From the NCBI GenBank assembly GCA_030425055.1, contig JAUHVN010000058.1, forward strand, positions 1 through 11,647: a DNA stretch of 11,647 bases, read 5' to 3'. The stretch's first letter is position 1, and every line of letters begins with the position of its first letter. Source of the stretch: Actinomycetes bacterium. GTDB taxonomy: Bacteria; Actinomycetota; Actinomycetes; Actinomycetales; Microbacteriaceae. A program made the position numbers and the translations under genes. Below, in pieces: positions 5,931-11,647 of the stretch. A model generated the notes under the pieces. It did no database searches. It saw nothing but the letters and a program-made list of their open reading frames with translations, and was not told the DNA's origin.

Positions 5931-7553
5931 TCAGTGGTGAGTGGCCTTCTCTGCGCCGTAGCCCGTGAGCGAGCGCACCTCCATCTCGGCCGCCTTCTCG
6001 CGATCCTCCCCGCCGCGCGAGGTGATCGAGCCCAGCCACCCGAGGAAGAAGCCGACCGGGATCGAGACGATGCCCGGGTTGCTCAGCGGCCAGATGGCGA
6101 CACCGGTGTCCTTGAACACGCTCGTCGGCGTGCCCCAGAAGACCGGCGACAGCACGATGAGGATGATCGCCGCCGCGAGCCCGCCGTACATGCTCCACAC
6201 CGCGCCGCGCGTGGTGAACCCCCGCCAGAACAGCGAGTAGAGGATCGTCGGCAGGTTCGCCGACGCGGCGACCGCGAAGGCGAGCGCCACGAGGAACGCG
6301 ACGTTCTGGCCCTGCACGCCGATGCCGCCGATGATCGCGAGCACGCCGATGACGATGACCGTGCGCCGGGCCACCTTGACCTCGCCGTCCGGCGGCACGT
6401 CGCCCTTCTTGATGACGTTCGCGTAGATGTCGTGCGCGAACGACGCCGCAGCGGTGATGGTGAGCCCGGCGACCACGGCGAGGATCGTCGCGAACGCGAC
6501 CGCCGAGATGAAGCCGAGCAGGATCGGTCCGCCGAGAGCGTTGGCCAGCAGCGGTGCCGCCGAGTTCACGCCGCCGGGTGCCGACTTGATGACGTCGGGG
6601 CCGACCAGCGCGCCGGCGCCGTACCCGAGCACGAGCGTGAGCAGGTAGAACAGGCCGATGAGCCAGATCGCCCACACCACCGAGCGGCGGGCCTCCTTGG
6701 CCGTGGGCACCGTGTAGAAGCGCATGAGCACGTGGGGCAGACCGGCCGTGCCGAGCACGAGGGCGAGCGCGAGCGAGATGAAGTCGAGCGGCTTGGCCCC
6801 GTACGCGAGACCCGGGTTGAGGATCGCGTCCGGAGGCGTCGACGTCGAGACCGCGACCGCGTTCTCGAGCAGCGTGTTCAGGCTGAATCCGTTGAGCGCG
6901 AGGACCCAGATCGTCATGACGACGGCACCGCCGATGAGCAGGAACGCCTTGACGATCTGCACCCACGTCGTGCCCTTCATGCCGCCCACGAGCACGTAGA
7001 CGATCATGAGCACGCCGACGACGGCGACGACGACCGACTGGCCGATCTGATCGCCGATCCCCAGCAGCAGCGAGACGAGACCGCCCGCGCCGGCCATCTG
7101 GGCGAGCAGATAGAACAGGCACACCGCGAGCGTGGTGATGGCGGCCGCCATGCGCACCGGACGCTGCTTGAGGCGGAACGACAGCACGTCGGCCATCGTG
7201 AACTTGCCGGTGTTGCGCATGAGCTCGGCGACCAGCAGCAGGGCGACCAGCCACGCGACGAGGAATCCGATCGAGTAGAGGAAGCCGTCGTAGCCGTTGA
7301 TCGCGATGGCTCCGGTGATGCCGAGGAACGACGCCGCCGAGAGGTAGTCGCCCGAGATCGCGAAGCCGTTCTGCGGGCCGCTGAACGATCGGCCGGCGGC
7401 GTAGTAGTCGGCGGCCGTGCGGCTGTTGCGACTCGCACGGATGACGATGAACAGCGTGACGGCGACGAAGGCGCCGAAGATCGAGATGTTGAGGATCGGG
7501 TTGTTCTCGACGGTGTCGACCGCCGAATCGATCGCTGCGAAGACGTCGTTCAC
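5931..7553 (-). CDS. actP: Cation/acetate symporter, ActP-like (solute:sodium symporter family)
   Basis: A 540-residue inner-membrane transporter that would import acetate or other short monocarboxylates with a cation, most likely Na+. It has the many hydrophobic helices and length of ActP (about 13-14 TM segments). The family core is recognisable: RTAADYYAAGRSFSGPQNGF (46-65), ISGDYLSAASFLG (66-78), then long hydrophobic stretches with FLYSIGFLVAWLVALLL and LAQMAGAGGLVSLLLG. The C-terminus is a short charged cytoplasmic tail ending in HH. The start is GTG at 7553; GTGA is shared with the stop of the upstream DUF485 gene, indicating translational coupling. The operon ends at the hairpin at 5893-5922. 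Substrate is assigned from family and from the DUF485 pairing; related transporters for pyruvate or propionate cannot be excluded. Confidence 0.9.
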   Translation of the reverse strand: MNDVFAAIDSAVDTVENNPILNISIFGAFVAVTLFIVIRASRNSRTAADYYAAGRSFSGPQNGFAISGDYLSAASFLGITGAIAINGYDGFLYSIGFLVAWLVALLLVAELMRNTGKFTMADVLSFRLKQRPVRMAAAITTLAVCLFYLLAQMAGAGGLVSLLLGIGDQIGQSVVVAVVGVLMIVYVLVGGMKGTTWVQIVKAFLLIGGAVVMTIWVLALNGFSLNTLLENAVAVSTSTPPDAILNPGLAYGAKPLDFISLALALVLGTAGLPHVLMRFYTVPTAKEARRSVVWAIWLIGLFYLLTLVLGYGAGALVGPDVIKSAPGGVNSAAPLLANALGGPILLGFISAVAFATILAVVAGLTITAAASFAHDIYANVIKKGDVPPDGEVKVARRTVIVIGVLAIIGGIGVQGQNVAFLVALAFAVAASANLPTILYSLFWRGFTTRGAVWSMYGGLAAAIILIVLSPVFWGTPTSVFKDTGVAIWPLSNPGIVSIPVGFFLGWLGSITSRGGEDREKAAEMEVRSLTGYGAEKATHH

Positions 7554-7891
7554 TCTCCGGCCTCCTTCTCGAGCGCCTCACGGATCTCGCTGGAGCGAGG
7601 ATCGAGCTTGTGGTTGGCGTACCAGACGTACCAGGCGGTGATCGCGAAGGTCGTCACGAACTGGCCGAGGCCCAGCAGCAGTCCGACGTTGATCAGGCCC
7701 CACACCGGCTGAGACATGAACTCGGTCGCGAACGTCGACAGCAGCACGTACGCGAAGTACCAGACGAGGAACGCGACGGCGAGCGGGAACACGAAGCTGC
7801 GATGCCGGCGCTTCAGCTCCACGAACGGCGGTGATTCCTCCACCGCGATGTAGTCGATCGCTCCCGTGCGAGCGGGTCGGGATTCAGACAT
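7550..7891 (-). CDS. DUF485 family membrane protein
   Basis: A 113-residue protein with two membrane segments, about residues 33-57 (FVFPLAVAFLVWYFAYVLL) and 66-93 (GLINVGLLLGLGQFVTTFAI). The cytoplasmic lead-in ELKRRHRSFVFPLA and the pattern of the second helix running into WYVWYANHKLDP are typical of DUF485 proteins such as E. coli YjcH, which sits immediately before actP. The role is thought to be accessory to the symporter, but the mechanism is not established. The ATG at 7891 is fixed by a strong ribosome site; the same frame is open further upstream only as an antisense shadow of the regulator gene. Its TGA overlaps the GTG start of actP by four bases. It is divergent from the GAF-LuxR gene. 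Confidence 0.92.
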   Translation of the reverse strand: MSESRPARTGAIDYIAVEESPPFVELKRRHRSFVFPLAVAFLVWYFAYVLLSTFATEFMSQPVWGLINVGLLLGLGQFVTTFAITAWYVWYANHKLDPRSSEIREALEKEAGE

Positions 7892-7895
7892 CCGG

Positions 7896-7902
7896 CCTCC
7901 TT
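7896..7902 (-). promoter_or_regulatory. Shine-Dalgarno site of the DUF485 gene
   Basis: AAGGAGG on the minus strand, 4 bases before the ATG at 7891. It fixes the start of a frame that stays open for more than 700 bases upstream. Confidence 0.85.
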
Positions 7903-7953
7903 GCCTTCCTGGAACCGGAAGCGCTCTCATCGCGCAGCTCCGGTGCTGTCCGC

Positions 7954-7973
7954 GCCCGTCGTCGACGACGGGC
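7954..7973. repeat. Perfect 20-bp palindrome in the divergent actP/regulator region (candidate operator)
   Basis: The sequence GCCCGTCGTCGACGACGGGC is its own reverse complement. It lies between the divergent DUF485-actP operon and the GAF-LuxR gene, 24 bp (centre to centre) from a second palindrome with the same GTCGAC core. With no loop bases it suits a dimeric protein site better than an RNA hairpin. A binding protein is not proven; the adjacent LuxR-type regulator is the obvious candidate. Confidence 0.55.
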
Positions 7974-7979
7974 TGCGTG

Positions 7980-7995
7980 GTAGCGTCGACGCTAC
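7980..7995. repeat. Perfect 16-bp palindrome in the divergent actP/regulator region (candidate operator with -10-like boxes)
   Basis: The sequence GTAGCGTCGACGCTAC is its own reverse complement. Because of the symmetry, TAGCGT, which fits TANNNT, is present on both strands (7981-7986 plus, 7994-7989 minus). A protein bound here could therefore cover -10 boxes for both divergent transcripts. A plus-strand start near 7993 would give a leader of about 45 bases before the regulator GTG at 8039; a minus-strand start would give about 90 bases. No good -35 hexamers were seen, so the promoter part is tentative. Confidence 0.5.
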
Positions 7996-8038
7996 GAATC
8001 GCGGTGATCTCGCCGTCACCCCCGAAAGTAGGTAGTGG

Positions 8039-8899
8039 GTGGCCACGCAGGAGTGGAGCACGACAGACGCCCAACTGCTGGGGCGCGCACTGCGTGACTT
8101 CGCATCGAGCACGCACTTCCCCGTCGTCTTCGGCGGCTACGTGCACGAGGGCTCGGTGCGCATCACCGCCGTGCAGGGCAACCGCACGCGCAGCCTCGAG
8201 GGACTCGTGGTGCAACCCGGCCGCGGCCTCGGCGGACGCGCGCTGGCCGAGCTGCGCCCGCGCATGACCCCCGACTACGCGGGCAGCCGCCACATCACGC
8301 ACGACTACGACGGCCACGTGCTCGGTGAGGGCATCGCCGGACTGCTCGCCGTACCCGTGATCGTCGACGGACAGTCGCGGGGCATGCTCTACGGCGGTAC
8401 GTGGACCGAGACCGGGGTGGGAGACATCGCGGCGGCCCCGGGCTTCCGCATCGCGCAGGAGCTCGCCGCCGAGCTGCGCATCCGCGAGGAGGTCGAACGG
8501 CGGGTCGCGGCATCCACAGCACCGCCTCCGTCGCCCCACGCGGTGGATGCCGCGCAGCTGGAGCGGCTGCGCGAGGGGTTCGCCGAGCTGCGCACCATCG
8601 CGGCACAGGTCACCGACACGCAGCTGCGGGCGCGCCTGTCGGCGCTCGAGCACCGCCTCACCGATGTCTCGGGCGGCGCGCCGACCGTCGCCGCAGACAT
8701 GGCCGTATCACTCGCACCGCGCGAGCTCGACGTGCTCTCGCATGCGGGGCTCGGCGCGACGAACGCCGAGATCGCGGCCGCCCTCGCCTTGAAAGAGGGC
8801 ACCGTGAAGTCGTACCTGCAGTCGGCGATGTCGAAGCTCGACGCCTCGACGCGCTACGCCGCCGTCGCGCGGGCGCGCTCGCTCGGCATCCTGCCCTGA
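8039..8899 (+). CDS. GAF domain LuxR-type transcriptional regulator
   Basis: A 286-residue DNA-binding regulator. Residues ~10-150 look like a GAF sensor domain (VVFGGYVHEGSVRITAVQGN, GRGLGGRALAE, GIAGLLAVPVIVDGQSRGML). Residues ~178-215 are a Leu/Glu/Arg-rich helical linker that may form a coiled coil for dimerisation. Residues 224-286 are a LuxR/NarL-type helix-turn-helix: SLAPRELDVL, then NAEIAAALALKEGTVKSYLQ with the recognition helix, then SKLDASTRYAAVARARSLGIL. No receiver domain is present, so the signal is probably a small molecule bound by GAF. The start is GTG at 8039 with only a weak AGGT upstream. It is divergent from DUF485-actP with two palindromes between, so it most likely controls acetate uptake; that link is an inference from position. 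Confidence 0.85.
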   Translation: MATQEWSTTDAQLLGRALRDFASSTHFPVVFGGYVHEGSVRITAVQGNRTRSLEGLVVQPGRGLGGRALAELRPRMTPDYAGSRHITHDYDGHVLGEGIAGLLAVPVIVDGQSRGMLYGGTWTETGVGDIAAAPGFRIAQELAAELRIREEVERRVAASTAPPPSPHAVDAAQLERLREGFAELRTIAAQVTDTQLRARLSALEHRLTDVSGGAPTVAADMAVSLAPRELDVLSHAGLGATNAEIAAALALKEGTVKSYLQSAMSKLDASTRYAAVARARSLGILP

Positions 8900-8908
8900 T
8901 CCGGCATC

Positions 8909-8924
8909 CATAGCCGGGGCATAG
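8909..8924 (+). promoter_or_regulatory. CATAG direct repeat, 11-bp periodicity (candidate response-regulator site)
   Basis: Two copies of CATAG start at 8909 and 8920, separated by CCGGGG, beginning 62 bases before the ATG at 8971. Direct repeats one helical turn apart are the usual form of OmpR/PhoB-type response-regulator sites. The same arrangement occurs at 10979-10994 before the DUF4956 gene. The 71-base gap between the regulator stop and 8971 holds this repeat and no clear TANNNT box. Confidence 0.5.
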
Positions 8925-8970
8925 CCGATCGAGGCGTCGGCGAAAGGTCGCGTCCGTACATGTGGAGGGC

Positions 8971-9921
8971 ATGACCCGCACACGACGCCACCCCCGCTCC
9001 CGCCGCCGCACCGTCGCCATCGCCGCCTCGACCGCGACCGCCGTCGCCCTCACCGTCGGCGGAGGCGCCGCGTGGGCGGTCGACCGCTACCTCGTCGAGC
9101 ACGTCGAGATCGCCGACGTGTCGGCGTACGAGGCCGCGCAGACCGACGCCGAGACGACGGATGCCGCCACGACCGACACGGCGGCATCCGACACCACCGC
9201 CGAGACCGAGGTCACCGTCACGACCGTCACCGAGGGCACCGGGTCGGCGACGGTCACGTACTACGTGGCCGACGTCGTGCTCGGCGACGCGACCGACCTG
9301 CGCAGCGCGTTCGCGAAGGACCAGTTCGGCGAGAACATCACCGAGCTCACCAGCGAGATCGCCGCCGACAACGACGCCCTGTTCGCCGTCAACGGCGACT
9401 ACTACGGATTCCGCGACACCGGCATCGTCATCCGCAACGGCGTCGTCTACCGCGACGAGCCGGCGCGCGAGGGCCTCGTGTTCTACACCGACGGGCGCGT
9501 CGAGGTGTACGACGAGACCGAGACGTCCGCCGCCGAGCTGCTCGCCGACGGCGCGTGGAACACCCTGAGCTTCGGCCCGGCGATCGTCGAAGACGGCGTC
9601 GTGGTCGACGGCATCGACGAGGTCGAGGTCGACACGAACTTCGGAAACCACTCGATCCAGGGCGACCAGCCGCGCACGGCGGTCGGCGTCATCGACGAGA
9701 ACCACCTGGTGTTCGTCGTGGTCGACGGCCGCCAGCAGGGCTACAGCGCCGGCGTCACGCTCACCGAGCTGGCCGTCATCCTCGTCGACCTCGGCGCGAC
9801 CACCGCCTACAACCTCGACGGCGGCGGGTCGTCGACGATGTACTTCGACGGCGAGGTCGTCAACAGCCCGTCCAACGGCGGCGAGCGCGGCACCAGCGAC
9901 ATCCTGTACGTGGCGGGGTGA
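8971..9921 (+). CDS. Membrane-anchored phosphodiester glycosidase family protein (NAGPA domain)
   Basis: A 316-residue exported protein. After a basic N-terminus (TRTRRHPRSRRR) comes one hydrophobic segment (about 16-36) serving as signal anchor. Residues ~54-80 are a low-complexity Thr/Ala/Asp/Glu linker, and the rest is a NAGPA (phosphodiester glycosidase, PF09992) domain. Hallmarks are the NGDYYGF motif at 141-147, FGPAIV, the NLDGGGSSTM motif at 281-290, and NGGERGTSDILYV at the end. The animal member removes GlcNAc from a phosphodiester; bacterial members are often annotated as exopolysaccharide-synthesis proteins and may trim sugar-phosphate diesters in cell-wall polymers, so the substrate is unknown. 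ATG 8971 is used, with GGAG (8964-8967) only 3 bases upstream; an in-frame GTG at 8962 is possible. The next gene follows after 4 bases. Confidence 0.88.
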   Translation: MTRTRRHPRSRRRTVAIAASTATAVALTVGGGAAWAVDRYLVEHVEIADVSAYEAAQTDAETTDAATTDTAASDTTAETEVTVTTVTEGTGSATVTYYVADVVLGDATDLRSAFAKDQFGENITELTSEIAADNDALFAVNGDYYGFRDTGIVIRNGVVYRDEPAREGLVFYTDGRVEVYDETETSAAELLADGAWNTLSFGPAIVEDGVVVDGIDEVEVDTNFGNHSIQGDQPRTAVGVIDENHLVFVVVDGRQQGYSAGVTLTELAVILVDLGATTAYNLDGGGSSTMYFDGEVVNSPSNGGERGTSDILYVAG

Positions 9922-9925
9922 GCGC

Positions 9926-11047
9926 ATGATCGTGCTGATCCCCGCACTCGAGCCCGACGACCGACTGCCGGCCCTCGTCGCCGAGCTGCTCGACGCCGAT
10001 CCCGACGTCGACGTCGTCGTGGTCGACGACGGCTCGGGCGCGGCATCCGCCCACGTGTTCGCCGCGTGCGCCGACGCGGGCGCCGTCGCGCTCGCGCACG
10101 ACCGCAATCTCGGCAAGGGCGCCGCGCTCAAGACCGGCCTCGGCTGGATCGCGCTGCACCGCCCGGGTGACGACGTCGTGACCGCCGACGCCGACGGTCA
10201 GCACACGGTGCGCGACATCCTGCGCATCGCGGCCGGTCTGCGCGCGGGTGCCGCCGACGGCGAACCCGCGATGATCCTCGGATGCCGCGCCCTGCCGGCA
10301 TCCGCCCCACTGCGCTCGCGTGTGGGCAACGCCACCGCGCGCGGCGTGTTCCGAGTGGCCGCGGGCTGGCGGCTGAGCGACACGCAGACAGGGTTGCGCG
10401 GCATCCCGTCGTCGATCGTCGAGTGGATGCTCGAGGTTCCGGGCACGCGCTACGAGTACGAGCAGAACGTGCTGCTGCGGCTGCGCGGCGCGGGCATCCC
10501 CGCGCGCGAGATGCCGATCGAGACCGTGTATCTCGACGGCAACGCCGCGAGCCACTTCCGCCCCCTCATCGACTCGGTGCGTGTGATGTGGCCGCTCGTG
10601 CTGTTCGCGGGATCGTCGCTGCTGGCCTTCGCGATCGACACGATCGCCCTGGTCGTCTTCACGGCGGTCACGGGTTCGCTCGTGCTCTCGATCGTCGCGG
10701 CGCGCGTGCTGAGCGCGTCGGTCAACTTCGCGGTGAACCGTCGGGTCGTCTTCCGCCGGCGAGGACGCGGGGCGGCCGGTCAGCTGCTGCGCTACGGGGT
10801 GCTCGCTGTCGCGCTGCTCGCTTCGAACGTGGTGTGGATGCAGGCGCTCACGTCGCTCGGCGTGCCGCTGCTGGTCGCGAAGGTCGCGACCGAGGCGGTG
10901 CTGTTCGTCACGAGCTACGGCGTGCAGAAGGCGTTCGTCTTCCGCGCGCCCGAACTCGTACCCGCGACTGAGGCGGCGCATAGGAACCGCATAGCGTCGC
11001 CGACTCGGATGGATGCAGACATCGTCACCGACGGGAGAACCCCATGA
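9926..11047 (+). CDS. Bifunctional GT2 glycosyltransferase / GtrA-type membrane protein
   Basis: A 373-residue fusion. Residues 1 to ~200 are a GT-A fold, family 2 glycosyltransferase of the polyprenyl-phosphate-sugar synthase kind: VVVDDGS (31-37), HDRNLGKGAALKTGL (58-72), the metal-binding DADGQ (88-92), SDTQTGLRG and YEYEQNVLLR. Residues ~215-345 are a GtrA-like domain with four membrane helices, including the FAVNRRVVFRR loop and SYGVQKAFVFRAPE at its end. Such fusions are thought to make and/or flip lipid-linked sugars for envelope modification. The start ATG lies 4 bases after the phosphodiester glycosidase stop, so the two are one operon. The last ~30 residues (after VFRAPE) look unlike the family; the DNA there carries a CATAG direct repeat and the ribosome site for the next gene. 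Its TGA overlaps the next ATG (ATGA). Acceptor and sugar are unknown. Confidence 0.9.
   Translation: MIVLIPALEPDDRLPALVAELLDADPDVDVVVVDDGSGAASAHVFAACADAGAVALAHDRNLGKGAALKTGLGWIALHRPGDDVVTADADGQHTVRDILRIAAGLRAGAADGEPAMILGCRALPASAPLRSRVGNATARGVFRVAAGWRLSDTQTGLRGIPSSIVEWMLEVPGTRYEYEQNVLLRLRGAGIPAREMPIETVYLDGNAASHFRPLIDSVRVMWPLVLFAGSSLLAFAIDTIALVVFTAVTGSLVLSIVAARVLSASVNFAVNRRVVFRRRGRGAAGQLLRYGVLAVALLASNVVWMQALTSLGVPLLVAKVATEAVLFVTSYGVQKAFVFRAPELVPATEAAHRNRIASPTRMDADIVTDGRTP
10979..10994 (+). promoter_or_regulatory. CATAG direct repeat inside the 3' end of the GT2-GtrA gene, before the DUF4956 gene
   Basis: Two copies of CATAG start at 10979 and 10990, separated by GAACCG, beginning 65 bases before the ATG at 11044. 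Repeat word, 11-bp period and distance to the start codon match the pair at 8909-8924. It lies in codons of the family-atypical C-terminal tail of the glycosyltransferase. This suggests an internal promoter for the DUF4956 gene under the same regulator. Confidence 0.5.
11033..11037 (+). promoter_or_regulatory. Shine-Dalgarno site of the DUF4956 gene
   Basis: GGGAG lies 6 bases before the ATG at 11044. It supports that start even though it is inside the end of the preceding gene. Confidence 0.7.
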
Positions 11048-11647
11048 CCCTCAGCGCGTATCTGCTCATCGCGATCGACCTGGCCGCCGCGGCCGTGCTC
11101 GCCTTCGGCCTCTTCTATCGCCGCCACCGCCGCCGCGACCTCGTGGTCGCCTTCCTCGGCGTGAACGTCGGCGTGCTGGCCGTGGCGTCGGTGCTCGGCA
11201 CCGCCGAGGTCGCGCTGGGCCTCGGACTCGGCCTCTTCGGCGTGCTGTCGATCATCCGGCTGCGCTCGAGCGAGATCTCGCAGCGCGAGGTCGCCTACTA
11301 CTTCGCCTCGCTCGCGATCGGGCTGATCGCCGGGCTCCCCCAATCGCAGCCGCTGCCGGCGATCGGGCTCATCGCGCTGATCGTGGCGGTCATGTGGGCC
11401 GCCGATCACCCGGCGCTGATGTCGCGCAGCCGGCACCAGATCGTGCGCCTCGACCGCGCGGTCGCCGACGAGACCGAGCTGCGGGCCGAGCTCGAAGACC
11501 GCCTCGGCGCGACGGTGACGGCGTTCGCCGTGCAGCAGCTCGACCTCGTCAACGACACCACGCTCGTCGACGTGCGCTACCGCGTCGACTCCCGCCGCCG
11601 GGCGGCGACTCCTGCGGCGGCAGCGGATGCGTCCGCAACCGCGCCGC
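11044..11647 (+). CDS. DUF4956 family membrane protein (3' end outside window)
   Basis: At least 201 residues, open to the window edge. The start ATG overlaps the glycosyltransferase stop (ATGA) and has a ribosome site at 11033-11037. Membrane segments are seen at about residues 4-21, 35-52, 55-75 and 88-116 by hydrophobicity. The DUF4956 signature is the Gly-rich LGLGLGLFGVLSIIRLRSSE (around 59-78) leading into ISQREVAYYFASLAIGLIAG. A soluble C-terminal part follows, with the typical QQLDLVNDTTLVDVRYRVD near 165-183, then an Ala/Thr/Arg-rich tail. The family usually has 200-230 residues, so only a little is missing. Function is unknown; from my knowledge of the family it often lies beside VTC-domain (polyphosphate polymerase-like) and CotH genes, which would be expected just downstream. 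The upstream glycosyltransferase and phosphodiester glycosidase agree with an envelope role. Confidence 0.88.
   Translation, partial: MTLSAYLLIAIDLAAAAVLAFGLFYRRHRRRDLVVAFLGVNVGVLAVASVLGTAEVALGLGLGLFGVLSIIRLRSSEISQREVAYYFASLAIGLIAGLPQSQPLPAIGLIALIVAVMWAADHPALMSRSRHQIVRLDRAVADETELRAELEDRLGATVTAFAVQQLDLVNDTTLVDVRYRVDSRRRAATPAAAADASATAP

Noticed and set aside
5116..7712. Long open frames of about 800 codons on both strands over the alkyltransferase-like and actP genes
   Set aside because: Low-complexity Arg/Asp/Glu-rich shadows; they cross the strong terminator hairpin and the real genes have family motifs.
7905..7921. CTTCC-N7-GGAAG inverted repeat near the DUF485 ribosome site
   Set aside because: Arms of only 5 bp; such repeats are expected by chance and no function can be argued.
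7892..8653. Upstream extension of the DUF485 frame to a 367-codon ORF
   Set aside because: The extra part is antisense to the GAF-LuxR gene and has no family-like residues; the ribosome site at 7896-7902 fixes the start at 7891.
8954..8962. TACATG-like sequence as a -10 box for the phosphodiester glycosidase gene
   Set aside because: It does not fit TANNNT and would put the start of transcription past the start codon region; no promoter was called.

Overview
The window looks like chromosome from a high-GC actinobacterium, most likely of the family Microbacteriaceae (Microbacterium or a close relative). The grounds are the very high GC content, the dense and often overlapping genes, the strong preference for G/C at third codon positions, frequent GTG starts, the recurrent word GGATGCC/GGCATCC, and protein types and neighbourhoods typical of that family. 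There is no rRNA, tRNA, CRISPR array or recognisable mobile element. This is an inference from sequence character; no marker gene gives the genus.

Layout. (1) Positions 1-1239, plus strand: end of a 5-formyltetrahydrofolate cyclo-ligase gene, an FmdB-type zinc-ribbon gene with a Ser/Gly tail, and mscL, arranged like an operon. (2) Positions 1258-5179, minus strand: a 1247-residue DUF4011/SF1-helicase-like protein with a C-terminal nuclease-like domain, followed by an overlapping 63-residue Microbacteriaceae-type small gene. (3) Positions 5356-5877, plus strand, divergent from the helicase-like gene: an O6-alkylguanine-DNA alkyltransferase homologue whose active-site Cys is Val (PVHRV). It ends at a strong 12-bp hairpin shared with the converging next operon. 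(4) Positions 5931-7891, minus strand: DUF485 membrane protein and an ActP-type cation/acetate symporter, coupled by a 4-base overlap. Divergent from them is a GAF-LuxR regulator (8039-8899), and the intergenic region carries two perfect palindromes. (5) Positions 8971-11647, plus strand: a membrane-anchored phosphodiester glycosidase (NAGPA domain), a GT2-GtrA fusion glycosyltransferase, and a DUF4956 membrane protein running off the window. This looks like part of a cell-envelope cluster of the kind that often also has VTC-domain, CotH and two-component genes.

Three things stand out. First, the helicase-like protein has lost the Walker A lysine and the Walker B DE pair, and its nuclease-like domain appears to lack its first acidic residue. 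The divergent neighbour is an alkyltransferase without its cysteine. Two DNA-repair-type proteins therefore sit back to back, both apparently stripped of catalysis. Second, an identical direct-repeat architecture (CATAG, 6 bases, CATAG) lies about 60-65 bases before two start codons in the envelope cluster. The second copy is embedded in the end of the glycosyltransferase gene. Third, two palindromes centred on GTCGAC lie 24 bp apart between the acetate transporter operon and its putative regulator.
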